Shown here: piece by piece, positions 54,786 through 64,000 of the stretch | Position numbering within the stretch: the stretch's first letter is position 1 | Layout of the letters: each line of letters starts with the position of its first letter | The notes under the pieces: model-generated | Seen by the model: the letters and a program-made list of their open reading frames with translations, nothing else | What the model was told of the DNA's origin: nothing | Databases searched by the model: none | Source of the DNA: Dipteris shenzhenensis | Lineage: Eukaryota; Polypodiophyta; Polypodiopsida; Gleicheniales | NCBI GenBank assembly: GCA_047967505.1 | Contig: CM106538.1 | Direction: 5' to 3' (one strand) | Length of the DNA: 64,000 bases | Program-made: the position numbers and the translations under genes

Positions 54786-55860
54786 ACTAGCAACCTCAAT
54801 TTGGAGGCATCTGCTAAGTTAGACAACTCCAATTACGGTACATGGAAATACCGAATGGAGACCATTCTTGTGCTTCAGGACAAATGGGAGTATGTTGATG
54901 GTTCCATACCTAGACCATTGGCCGATCCAGCCACGAGTAGCTCTACTCCATCTGTTGTCACAGCACCAGCAACGGGATCTACATCGGGATCTACATCTAC
55001 ACAAACAGTTTCCGCACCAGTAGCAGATCCTGCCATTGCCCGAGCTCAAGCAGAATGGGATAAGAAAGATAAGTATGCCTATCACCTGATCAAGCAGAAT
55101 GTGCAAGATGTCATGCTAGGACAGCTCAACACAGTCAAGACATCAAAAGAAGCATGGGATATGTTCGCAGCTCTCTATGAGTCCAAGAACACATCCAGGA
55201 TTCTCACCTTGAGAAACCAGATCAACCAGAGTTTCCGCAACAGCAGTGAAACCGGTCATGCTTATGTACTCCGCATCAAAGACTACAACAATCAACTTGC
55301 AGCAGCAGGAGAGACTATGAATCCCGCAGAAATGGTTCAAGTAATCCTGAATGGACTAGGAGAAGGATATGAGAATCTGGTCTAGAGTATTGCCATCCAA
55401 CGGCAAATTCCAACACTGGAAGAACTTCAGTCAGTTCTACTTGGTGAAGAACTCAGGACTCAGGCCATTCAAGCACGTAAAGGTCATTCTAATGATCAGG
55501 CATTCACAGCTTCAGACAGAAGCAGAGGCAAAGGCAGAAACAGAGGTAGATCATATCAGAAAAGTGGTCAAAATCAAAGTCAGAATCAGCATCAGCATCA
55601 GCAGCATCCTCGGCAACATCAAAATCAGCAAAGAGGAAATCATTCCAACCGAGGAAGATTCCAAGGACGAGGGAATGCATCCACCAATGTGTCAAACATT
55701 CAATGCAACTATTGTCACAAGTTTGGACACTATGAAAGAGATTGCCGCAAGAAGCAGTATGACCAAGGCGGTCAATCCAGCAATAATCGAGGGAATTCCC
55801 GAGGAAGAGGAAATCATCGTGGTGGACATTCTAGTCATAGTCATTTTGCAAATGAACATG
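54786..55860 (+). pseudogene. Copia gag with an internal TAG and no clear start codon
   Basis: The gag frame is recognisable from STSNLNLEASAKLDNSNYG at 54786, with WKYRMETILVLQ, EWDKKDKYAYHLIKQNV, SKEAWDMFAALYES and VILNGLGEGYE. There is no in-frame ATG before the Met of WKYRM at 54855; the codons where a start would be expected read TGC ACC ACG. A TAG lies at 55383-55385. The same frame continues through LQSVLLGEELRTQAIQA and a Gln/Asn-rich stretch to a clean CCHC knuckle, CNYCHKFGHYERDC, at 55704-55745. Gag forms the particle and packages RNA. Confidence 0.88.
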
Positions 55861-57308
55861 GAAATATGTTTCTTGCAAGTGAGGAATTGCATCAGACTGA
55901 TACAATGCACCAAGACACTGATTTCAATCCCAAAGAGGATTTCAGCTATCAAGTCGACCAAGTGGAACAGGATCCTTGGTACATCGACAGCGGTGCGTCA
56001 TCTCATATGACAAATCATCAGGAATGGTTCACAGAAATGAAGCCATTAGAAGGTCAAAAGAATGTCATCTATACAACAGACAATACACCGAATCCGGTTC
56101 AAGGGACAGGTGTTATCCCTATGAACAATTTCACTGGTACAAAAGGATTAGTCAAAGATGTGCTCTATGTTCCGAAGCTCAGTAAGAACCTTTTGTCAGT
56201 AGGTCAAATGACGGAACACAACTACAAAGTCATCTTCGACGGTGATGAATGCACTATCAGAGACAAATCCAAAAGAGGTCAGCTAGTAGCAAAAGGTGTC
56301 AAGGAAGGACGCTTATACAGGATGCTAGCTACAGTACCAGATAAGCATGCCATGTCAGCTCAAATGCAACAGATGCCACTATCTGCAAAATGGCACAAGA
56401 GATATGGTCATGTCAACTTCAAGTACTTGTTAGATCTAAGGAATCAAAATATGGCAATTGGGATTCCGAAGCTACAGTTTCTTGGAAAGGTTTGTGAAGC
56501 ATGCTGCTTCGGCAAACAAAAGCGAACCAACTTTGTCAGAAGTACCTCTCGTGCACGAGGTATTCTTGATTTAATTCATACAGATGTATGGGGTTATGCC
56601 CAGACCCGCAGCATCAATGGTTCACTTTATTACTTGACCTTCATCGACGACTACAGCAGATATTGTTGGGTCTACTTTCTGAAAGAAAAATCTGAAGTGT
56701 TTGCCAGATTTCAAGAATTTAAAGCCATGGTAGAGAACCAAACAGGCAGAAAGATCAAGGTCATGAGATCAGACAGAGGAGGTGAATACATGTCTTCAGC
56801 CTTCATGAACTTTTGCAAGACTCACGGCATTCGAAGACAATTCACATGTGCAGATACTCCTCAACAAAATGCAATAGCTGAAAGGAAGAATGGGACTTTA
56901 GCAGACAGTGCTAGAGCAATGCTTAGTGAAAAGCATCTTCCAAATCAGTATTGGGCAGAAGCAATAGCTACAGCTAACTACTTGCTTAATCGGCTTCCTA
57001 CTGAACCGATACAAGGTATGACTCCTTATGAAGCATTCACTGGACACAAGCCACGCATTGGGCATCTCCGCATATTTGGTTGCATAGCATATGCCCACAT
57101 ACATGATGATCATCGCAGGAAATTGGATGCGAAGTCACGCAAATGCATCATGGTTGGCTACAGTGAAGAAAGTAAAGCATACAAATTGTATGATCCCATC
57201 AACCGCAAAGTCATTATATCCAGAGATGTAATCTTCGATGAGGAATCAGAATGGAAAACCTCACCTACACAGGAGATAGAAGCATCGACTTCACAGTTAT
57301 CTACATAA
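55689..57308 (+). CDS. Copia protease and integrase, open frame
   Basis: This is part of the gag-pol frame and begins at the zinc knuckle; it has no start of its own. The protease active site is WYIDSGASSHM (Asp codon 55986-55988). The integrase zinc module is WHKRYGHVNF and CEACCFGK. The DDE residues are Asp of LIHTDVWG, Asp of MRSDRGGEY and Glu of QQNAIAERKNG, in which the usual Gly before the Val/Ile is Ala. ANYLLNRLPT, PYEAFTGHKP and KCIMVGYSEE follow. A TAA at 57306-57308 stops it in the linker before reverse transcriptase. All recognisable catalytic residues are intact. Confidence 0.93.
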   Translation: MSNIQCNYCHKFGHYERDCRKKQYDQGGQSSNNRGNSRGRGNHRGGHSSHSHFANEHGNMFLASEELHQTDTMHQDTDFNPKEDFSYQVDQVEQDPWYIDSGASSHMTNHQEWFTEMKPLEGQKNVIYTTDNTPNPVQGTGVIPMNNFTGTKGLVKDVLYVPKLSKNLLSVGQMTEHNYKVIFDGDECTIRDKSKRGQLVAKGVKEGRLYRMLATVPDKHAMSAQMQQMPLSAKWHKRYGHVNFKYLLDLRNQNMAIGIPKLQFLGKVCEACCFGKQKRTNFVRSTSRARGILDLIHTDVWGYAQTRSINGSLYYLTFIDDYSRYCWVYFLKEKSEVFARFQEFKAMVENQTGRKIKVMRSDRGGEYMSSAFMNFCKTHGIRRQFTCADTPQQNAIAERKNGTLADSARAMLSEKHLPNQYWAEAIATANYLLNRLPTEPIQGMTPYEAFTGHKPRIGHLRIFGCIAYAHIHDDHRRKLDAKSRKCIMVGYSEESKAYKLYDPINRKVIISRDVIFDEESEWKTSPTQEIEASTSQLST

Positions 57309-59038
57309 CAGGTTGATGAAGAAGAGCAAGAATTGCCAGCAACACCCCAATCAGCGCCACAGCAGCTCAGACGGTCTACTAGGGAAAGCAGACCACCAGC
57401 CAGATTGACATATGCTCAGAAAGGCAAAGCAATTCAGGTGGAAACCACCAACTATGCTCTTATGACTACCATCATGGCTACAGAAGAGCCAGTGTACTTC
57501 GAAGACGCAGTAGATAAGCCAGAATGGCAAACTGCAATGAATGAAGAAATGGATGCTTTGTATAAAAATAACACTTGGGAATTATGCGACCTTCCACCAG
57601 GAAAGAAGGCCATAGCCAACAAATGGGTATACAAAGTGAAGAGTACAATCCAGATGGCAGTATTCAGAGATACAAAGCCAGATTAGTTGCAAAAGGATTT
57701 GCACAACAATATGGCCAAGATTATGATGAGACTTATGCTCCAGTAGCAAAGATGGATTCCATACGGTTCTTGATATCACTAGCGACACTCAGTAAATGGA
57801 ATGTGTATCAGCTCGATGTCAAGAATGCATTTCTCAATGGTTACCTAGACGAGGAAGTCTACATGCAACAACCAGCCGGTTATGTTGAACCAGGAAAAGA
57901 GAACAAGGTTTGCCATCTCAAGAAAAGTCTCTACGGCTTAAAGCAAGCACCCAGAAGTTGGTACAGCAGAATTGACAAGTATTTTGCTGATCTGGGATAC
58001 ATAAAGTCCAATGCAGATCATACTCTCTACTACAAAGTTCAAGGGGAAGATATTACTATTGCACTTTTGTACGTAGATGATCTGATTGTGACAGGAAGCA
58101 AGGATCGCTTCATCAGACAACTAAAACAAGACTTATCTGCAGAGTTCGACATGAAAGATCTTGGACTTATGCACTATTGTCTTGGAATTGAGTTCTGGAG
58201 AGATTCAGATAGCACATTCATGAGTCAGCTCAAGTATGTTGACAGTCTCCTGAAGAAGTTTCATATGGCAGATTGCAAGATTGCAGCCACTCCCATGGAA
58301 CAGAGTTTGAAACTTACTAAAGATTCGAAAAAGCCTACAGTCAATGACAGATACTACAGGCAACTCATTGGATCTCTTATATATCTGACAATCACACGGC
58401 CAGATATTTGTTATGCAGTAAGCTCACTAGCACAGTTTATGGCAAATCCAAAACAGTCTCACTGGAATGCAGCCAAAAGAGTCTTGAGATACATCAGAGG
58501 TACAAGACAATTTGGGATAGAATACAGAGGAAGTCATCCACGGTTGCATGGATATTGTGACAGTGACTATGCTGGAGATCATGAGACCAGGAGATCGACA
58601 CAGGGATATGCATTTTTCCTTGGTCAAGGTGCTATATCATGGTTGTCAAACAAACAGCCAACTGTTTCTTTGTCTTCGACTGAAGCAGAATATAGAGCAC
58701 TCACTACAGGTGCATGTGAGGCTATATGGCTCAGAAGACTATTGTCAGAAACAGATTACTTTGATGAGTCAAAGCCAACAACAATATACTGTGATAATCA
58801 ATCGGCTCAAGCATTGGCCAAAAATCCAGTATATCACTCCAGGACAAAGCACATTGATGTCAGAGAGCACTTCATCAGAGAAAGAGTGTTACTTGGTGAC
58901 ATCACACTGCAGCATTGTGATAGCAAAGAAAATGTTGCAGACATCTTCACCAAACCACTCGGTAAAGAGCTATTCGAGAAACACCGACTAGCTCTTGGTT
59001 TGATGCAGAGGAAGGACATTCCCATTAAAGGGGTGTGA
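57309..59038 (+). pseudogene. Copia reverse transcriptase and RNase H with one frameshift
   Basis: The linker and RT start (RRSTRESRPPARLTY, WQTAMNEEMDALYKNNTWEL, AIANKWVYKVK) continue the gag-pol frame after the TAA. Near 57642 the frame shifts, and the remaining part is open to the TGA at 59036-59038. RT blocks are [56 protein letters not shown] and the catalytic YVDD at 58070-58081. RNase H blocks are HGYCDSDYAGD, GAISWLSNKQPTVSLSSTEA, EYRALTTGACEAIWLRRL, YCDNQSAQALAKNP and HIDVREHFIRE. Apart from the shift, the enzyme part looks whole. Confidence 0.93.
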
Positions 59039-59117
59039 TGGAATGTAATGCTCAGTCCTTCTTCGATTCCCCAGAATCATCATCTTGAGGGAAGGCCTAC
59101 TTCATGATGTTGATCTT

Positions 59118-59126
59118 GAGGGAAGG
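59118..59126 (+). other. Copia polypurine tract, doubled
   Basis: GAGGGAAGG directly precedes the 3' LTR. The same nine bases, in a longer shared context (ATCTTGAGGGAAGG), also occur at 59087-59095. Confidence 0.8.
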
Positions 59127-59383
59127 TGTTGAGAGTTCACGCTCAACATCATGTGATCATGTGTGCATAGCACCATCACGTGATCATATGTGCATAGCAC
59201 TAACCTTATAGAGTGCTATAAAGGAAAGGGTTAGATCCCCTAACCCTAACCCTAAAAGGGTTTGTATATATTCTATTTTTTCAACTAATTCTAGTGTACA
59301 GTTAGTCATTTGTGGTGTGCTCTCTAGCTGTGCCCTCTCTCCTCATCTCCACTCTTCTCCTCTCCCCTCTTCATATTTTGTCA
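59127..59383 (+). repeat. Copia 3' LTR
   Basis: 257 bp, no difference from 51906-52162 found by eye, followed by AGATG. Confidence 0.95.
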
Positions 59384-60164
59384 AGATGCTATTAATGAAG
59401 GTATGGAAGATCCTAGGCAAGCCATGGACCTGACCTTTCTCAAAGCAATGGATTTGCAACTTGATGGGATCCAATATGAGAGTATTTCTCTTTAAAACCA
59501 TGTAAGATGAGGACAAGGAAGTACAATGTTGCGACAATAACATCTTTCAACTCCCCATAAAAGAAGACTATAAGGGCTTGGGAAGTAGTAAGGAAGAGGA
59601 TCAGCAAAAAAGAATAAAATGCAAGTTAGATGAAGAAGATGAGTGTAATGAAATATCTAGAGTACAATCACCAAAAATATTATGCTCTTTATACAGAGAA
59701 AATTACCATCCTCTTCAAAGAAGATGGCTTATAAGGTAATAGATCAAGTGCTACATGAGCCATGCATCACAAGGTACATATCATGCAAAATCCAAGCACA
59801 ACACTTCATTAACCTATAAAATAATCAATGCAAATCCTAAAGAATTCCCAAATCTAGCAGTGAATATTTTGTGAAAAGTACTCTTACTTGTTCATTTTGC
59901 CCCAAGATATACTATCATGCAATAAAGTTGGAGAGAAGCTTCCATTGGATCTATGCAAATGTTAGGCTCCAAGGAGCATTTTTGATGGGGAAATGAAGGA
60001 ACTTCTTATCAAGTTCTAGAGAGGACAACACCCGCATCTCTCCAAACAAAAAGGATATATGTCGGCAATGTGTTGATCAAAAGAAAACATTGATCATCCA
60101 ACTCACTATCTTGAGGATTCGCTAGGAAATTAATTCATCTCTATATTGTGCTCATATCCACAGA
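59384..60164. other. Continuation of the interrupted gypsy relic, no domain seen
   Basis: After the duplicated AGATG the sequence should continue the gypsy remnant left of 51905. It reads AINEGMEDPRQAMDLTFLKA and other protein-like phrases for about 100 bp, then stops appear in every frame. No domain is recognised. Confidence 0.4.
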
Positions 60165-61330
60165 GTATTGTGCTTTCAAAATTCCTCACATGCTTTTGTG
60201 TGCTTTTTATTCTGCTTTCCAATAGTCCTTATGCACTTACACGTGCTTTCTATTGTGCTTTCGAATAGTATTATGTGCTATCACTCCTCATGTGCTTTCA
60301 AATAGTATTATGTGGTGCTATCACTCCTCATGTGCTTTCTATTGTGCTTTCAAACAATATCATGTGCTATCACTCATGCGTTGATATGTGCTTTCAAAAA
60401 ATCCTCATGTGCCTATATGTACTTGAAACAATCTTCTATGCTTATATGTTCTTTTCATGGTTCTTTCCAAAAATCCTAATGTGCTTATATCTTCTTTTAA
60501 ATGGTCTTCTATACTTATCTCTTATGTGCTTTCTATTGTGCTTTTATGTGCTCTCTATTGTGCTTTCCATTGTGCTGCTATGTGCTTTCTATTGTGCATT
60601 TATATGCTTGTATGTTGTGCTTTTATGTGCTACTATATGCATTTTGCTTTGTTTCTATGTGATTCCATGTGCTTTACGTTTTTGTGCATTCTATTGTGCT
60701 TTCTATCTAGCTTTCATGTGCCTCAACGTGCTTCTATGTGCTTTGTATTATGCTTTTATTTGCTCTCTTTAGTCCTTATGTGCTTTCTATTGTGATTTAA
60801 TGTGCTTTCTATTTAGCTTTTGTGTGCTTTCTATGTGCTTTGATTTGCTTCTATTTTCTTTAATGTGCTTCTATGTGCTTTTATGTGCTCTCTTTAGAGC
60901 TTTTAAGCAGTCCTTATGTGTTTCCATGTACTTTTACATGCTTTCTATTTGCTTTAATGTGCTTTACATTGGGCTTTTATGTGGTTTCTATTGTGTGTCT
61001 ATGTGCTTTCCATTGTGCTTTTATGTGCTCCCTTTTGGTACTTTTAAGTAGTACTCATGTGCTTTTATGTCTTTCTATTGTGCTTTTATGTGCTCTTATG
61101 TTATTTTATGTGCTTTTGTGTGCTTTAATGTGCTTTTTATTGTGCTTTTGTGTGCATTCTTTTTTTTTGTGTGCTTTATAATGTGCTTTTATGTGCTTGC
61201 ATGTGCTTTCATATGCTTTCTATTGTGCTTTATGTGCTTTCTATTATGCTTCTATGTGCTTTCTATTGTGATTTTGTGTGCTCTCTTTAGTGCTTTGATG
61301 TAGTCCTAATGTGCTTTCAGAATTCCTCAT
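60165..61330 (+). repeat. Degenerate tandem array of TGTGCTTTCTA/TGTGCTTTTAT
   Basis: About 1.15 kb is built from 10-12-bp units TGTGCTTTYTAT, frequently alternating as TGTGCTTTCTAT-TGTGCTTTTA. The left end (60165-60480) has longer spacers (TATCACTCCTCA, AATAGTATTA), the right end tapers off near 61330. Because the average unit is not a multiple of three and stops are rare in it, long Cys/Leu/Phe-rich frames (for example 60275-60772, 60873-61181) appear; I regard them as by-products of the repeat. Confidence 0.9.
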
Positions 61331-61386
61331 GCATAGTTTAAATTGTAGACATAATTCTTCTTAAAGTTTATATTAATGTCCTATCA

Positions 61387-62540
61387 ATGTATCCTAATGT
61401 CTTTATAGGGCAACATAGTTTTGAGAATTTCAAACTATATTTTCTACAGAAGCTAAAGGACAAGAATACTTTATGCTGCATTCAACATGTGCAAATGATG
61501 TACTTTAAAGATGCCATAAACCATCTTTGGGCTCTGTCATTTGGTGTGCATAGAGCAACATGTGTTGGTTCTGGGAATTTTTGCTTCTCTGATAGAGATA
61601 AAGGTAAATGTGCAGCTTTTGATCACATTTTTAATTGTGTCACAAATATTTGGGAGTCATGTCTCTAAAAGAAACCAACAAATGCACCATTGGATTAGTT
61701 GAAATGCCTCATGGGACAAGGTAAAGAATTCAATATTGTTAGAGAAAGTCTAATATGCACACTTGAAGTGGCAAATATGGGACTTCTCAATGTGCAATTT
61801 TTTTAGGATCTTGTGAGAACAAGACTAGATCAAGAAAATAATAAAAGAGAAAGGTTTTGTCTCATAAATAGGTGGAAGTTGTGGACTATGACAAAGAAAC
61901 ACACAACAAAATTCATCACCCACATTTTTATTTACAAATGGCATGCATCCCAATGCAAGGAGTGTTTGACAAATTTCCCAGAAGATGTCATAGTGTTGGT
62001 CATTGACTTTGCTAAAAATTACTCCTTCAAATTGCAAAATGAGATCCAGTAAATGAATTAGCACACATAACAATGCACTATCTTGGTACATATCACCTAT
62101 TGACACAACCAGGATGACAACTCCTTGATAATGAAGATGAAGTCCTATATTTTTTATGACACGATCATGATACACTCTTTATGCAACATTGTTTTCTAAG
62201 TCATTAAAAATAGTTTAGAAGATGAAGGCCTGTAGCTTAAAAGACATTGGGTATGGTCTAATGGGTGGAAAGGTCAATTCAAGTTAGCTAGGCCATTTTA
62301 CTTTGTTGGAAGGTTTTATGCCCTCACAAACTTGAAGATGACACATAACTTTTTAGCCTTTGGACATGGAAAAAGTAAGCATGATGGTGCAAGTGTAGTC
62401 ATAAAAAGAGCCCTCATGCAAGAACAGCTCAAGGCCAATGGTGTTGTGTTGAAGAGGCCTGTGATGTTGTTTCTTTTCTTAGGGATGCACTCACTAATGT
62501 TGCTAGAACTACCTTCAACAAGAATAGGGGAAAAATAATT
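61387..62540 (+). pseudogene. DDE-type transposase relic
   Basis: Broken forward frames give an N-terminal cysteine/histidine part (NTLCCIQHVQMMYF, GVHRATCVGSGNF), then FITHIFIYKWHASQCKE and VIDFAKNYSFKLQNEIQ. FYDTIMIHSLC, WSNGWKGQFKLARPFYFVG and FLAFGHGKSKHDGASVVIKR follow. The series DFA(E)NY...EIQ, SDG..QFK and HGK..DG matches a transposase-like family that I know mainly from animal genomes. The Asp expected in the second motif is Asn here (WSNG). Stops occur near 61666, 61806, 62050 and 62210. It begins right after the tandem array. Superfamily naming is uncertain. Confidence 0.6.
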
Positions 62541-63131
62541 AACACTTATTTCATTAATTTTGGACTCATATGTCTACTTTTGGACTATTCCTTAAAATCC
62601 TTCCCAACTGAAAAGTTTACTTTATGAAACTGTCATTCGAGAATCAAAAGTTTACTTTCTGGCACTATCATTTTCACATAAGACATTTCAAAATATCTCT
62701 CTACAATGTTGTACAAATAATGCAAAAACTACTATTAAATCCTAAATTTGTATTTCTTGTTTATAAGAATCATATTCTTAAAATAAAAAATCCGAGTTAT
62801 TAGTTTAAATCCATGAAAAACCATGCTATTGAGGATTCACAACATTTTAAAAATGTATACATAAGAGACCTGTAAGACTCTTTTTACTTTCAATGCAGAA
62901 AACTATAACACTCTTGAATATTCAAGAAATTAAAAGGTTTATATACACATGAGACATGATGGAAGCCTCTTTTGTACTCCAAAAAATAGCAATAGCTATG
63001 CTTGCAATTTTACATTATCATGTCATAAGTTTTACAACAAATATTGCTCTGGATGAGTCTTTGTACAAAGGATCTCCTGTGGCCTTTTCAATAATTTAAT
63101 TTTTCCTTTACAATGAGTTTAGTACAAATGG
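62541..63131. other. AT-rich noncoding sequence
   Basis: No open frame above 60 codons and no recognisable repeat; it separates the transposase relic from the tail of the reverse ORF. Confidence 0.5.
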
Positions 63132-63230
63132 GCGATCCAAACATTTGCTTGTTTGAATGTCCTTTTCTATCATGATCATAGAAATGAGCGATCCAAACAT
63201 TTGCTTGTTCAAAATGTCCTTTCTGTCATC
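63132..63230 (+). repeat. Two-copy 56-bp tandem repeat
   Basis: GCGATCCAAACATTTGCTTG begins at 63132 and again at 63188, followed each time by TT, a short variable stretch and ATGTCCTTT. The forward and reverse short frames here come from it. Confidence 0.85.
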
Positions 63231-63315
63231 ACTTGTCGCTTGGGTGCCATCTTCATTCACTCTCATCTGACAACCACCACCACCTTCACTCTTTCTCGAT
63301 ATTTGAATGGTGTTA

Positions 63316-63999
63316 TCATGGGCATTCTTCATTTGCGCTATCTCCTTCTACTTCCTCTCGGGCGAGCATCTTTGTGAACTCTGTAATGTGCGTAATAATT
63401 GGTTGCGGTAATTTTATTTTGTCTTCTACATCATACCCCATGTGCTTCTTTGTTTTCTTTGACCTTGATTTCCAGGATACTATGACTGTCTCTGTGGAAA
63501 GTCTTGAAATTGCTTCATGGTTTGGGACCCATTCCTTTTTCAAACAACTACTATACAATGTACTGTTATCTTGGTTCTCCTTCCTGCCCCTTGGCTCATA
63601 CCATACCACTGTAAATGTTGTAGCTCTCCCCCGGTCATCCATGCTCACGTCAACTACTTTCGCAACCCAAAACTTCACGTTCTCATGTTCATCATCCGAT
63701 GGTCGAACTGCAACAAAACAATGGACATCTATGTCTATTTGTCGCATAAACTCTCTCTTCTTGGGTCCACAATATGGACGTGGGAGCAACGATTTAAGCT
63801 CATTTTCAAAGAGACCACATGCTGGACGCAAGTCATTACCAACATTTGGCCAAAATAAAGGCCGTTCTGCCTTAATATCATCTTCTCGCATTTTTGCAAG
63901 GTCCTTTATCAATTGGTAGGTCTTGCTAATTACAACAGTAGTGTGTTCCTTCCAAGAGGGCTTCCAATCAGGAAATCTCCGGAGCATTTCCTCTTTGTA
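63316..63999 (-). CDS. Open reverse ORF with a BAH/Tudor-like segment, cut by the window edge
   Basis: The frame is open from the window edge (codons before the Met at 63985-63987 are also open) to a stop at 63316, at least 227 codons. It starts YKEEMLRRFPDWKPSWKEH. A basic segment (LPRPYCGPKKREFMRQ) precedes DIDVHCFVAVRPSDDEHENV, then FWVAKVVDVS and FTVVWYEPRGR, and finally VPNHEAISRLSTETVIVSWK. The x-FWVAKV...VxWYEP pattern recalls a small beta-barrel (BAH/Tudor-like) reader. I recall similar C-terminal segments in plant proteins of the transposase type seen at 61387-62540, but cannot verify that. The N-terminus probably lies outside. A long forward frame (63233-63919) is its antisense. Confidence 0.5.
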   Translation of the reverse strand, partial: YKEEMLRRFPDWKPSWKEHTTVVISKTYQLIKDLAKMREDDIKAERPLFWPNVGNDLRPACGLFENELKSLLPRPYCGPKKREFMRQIDIDVHCFVAVRPSDDEHENVKFWVAKVVDVSMDDRGRATTFTVVWYEPRGRKENQDNSTLYSSCLKKEWVPNHEAISRLSTETVIVSWKSRSKKTKKHMGYDVEDKIKLPQPIITHITEFTKMLAREEVEGDSANEECP

Positions 64000-64000
64000 T

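Larger units (their letters stand above)
51906..59383 (+). mobile_element. Full-length young Ty1/copia element, defective
   Basis: The 7478-bp element has 257-bp LTRs that I find identical by eye, flanked by AGATG at 51901-51905 and 59384-59388. It has a perfect PBS, a leader over 2.5 kb, and one gag-pol reading frame (gag, protease, integrase, reverse transcriptase, RNase H) interrupted by a TAG, a TAA and one frameshift. It sits inside a gypsy gag/protease relic. The leader structure and LTR signals are shared with the old copies at 6865 and 14543, making this the reference copy of that family. Confidence 0.95.

Noticed and set aside
60275-61303. Long forward frames rich in Cys, Leu, Phe and Met that look like small membrane proteins
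   Set aside because: They are produced by the TGTGCTTTYTA tandem array, in which stops are rare; several frames are open at once and the protein just mirrors the repeat.
63233-63919. Forward 228-codon frame
   Set aside because: It is the antisense of the reverse ORF at 63316-63999. The reverse reading has charged, domain-like composition, while the forward one is Ser/Phe/Cys-rich without any motif.
1-64000. Search for tRNA, rRNA, CRISPR-like arrays and bacterial-type operons
   Set aside because: The only tRNA-related sequences are primer-binding sites. Regular repeats are AT- or motif-rich satellites without spacers, and no operon-like gene order exists.

Overview
The window looks like nuclear, repeat-dominated DNA of a land plant with a large genome. 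The plant assignment rests on the Ty1/copia elements primed by the TGGTATCAGAGC-type primer-binding site, a Ty3/gypsy chromovirus, an Athila/Tat-like gypsy element and a plant-style LINE reverse transcriptase. The sequence is AT-rich and I see no bacterial operons, CRISPR arrays, rRNA or tRNA genes. A non-angiosperm (gymnosperm, fern or lycophyte) is my guess from the density of old nested repeats; nothing proves it. No complete host gene is recognisable.

Layout. 1-3208: unrecognised sequence with a reverse LTR remnant at 1495-1762. 3209-6560: reverse-strand nest, the 3' end of a chromovirus (341-bp LTR) abutting a 5'-truncated copia pol. 6865-9540 and 14543-17240: 5' parts of two old copies of one copia family (short LTR, PBS, leader over 2 kb, gag remnant in the second). 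Between them, 10600-14000, lie a CACTA-ended MITE, fields of degenerate repeats and a higher-order tandem repeat whose monomers can form hairpins. 17830-19480: unidentified coding-like fragments beside a 445-bp element with 14-bp perfect terminal inverted repeats. 19500-32340: an Athila/Tat-like gypsy element split by a younger chromovirus at 22577-28705 (340-bp LTRs with four differences by eye, target duplication GGGAA). 32252-37600: a proline/serine-rich ORF, short repeats, an unidentified 171-codon ORF, a candidate LTR and a second copy of the CACTA-ended MITE.

37625-49935: a forward copia gag-integrase fragment, a reverse copia (5' LTR at 45765-46117) whose reverse transcriptase is fused at about 41868 to a protease fragment of another copia family, a copia RNase H relic, two LINE fragments and a gypsy gag relic. 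50580-51900: a gypsy gag/protease remnant. Into its 3' side a copia element (51906-59383) inserted recently: its 257-bp LTRs appear identical and are flanked by AGATG on both sides, yet its reading frame carries two stop codons and a frameshift and lacks a recognisable gag ATG. 60165-61330: an array of an approximately 11-bp repeat. 61387-62540: a broken DDE-type transposase relic. 63316-63999: an uninterrupted reverse ORF running to the window edge.

How they work together: the genes are gag, protease, integrase, reverse transcriptase and RNase H modules of retroelements, nearly all broken. The most unusual structure is the copia family shared by the copies at 6865, 14543 and 51906. It has a very long untranslated leader holding a dense array of GCCACGTCA (ACGT-core) sites, intact in the young copy and decayed in the old ones. 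The other candidates for a second look are the open ORF at the right edge, the 445-bp TIR element and the hairpin tandem repeat.
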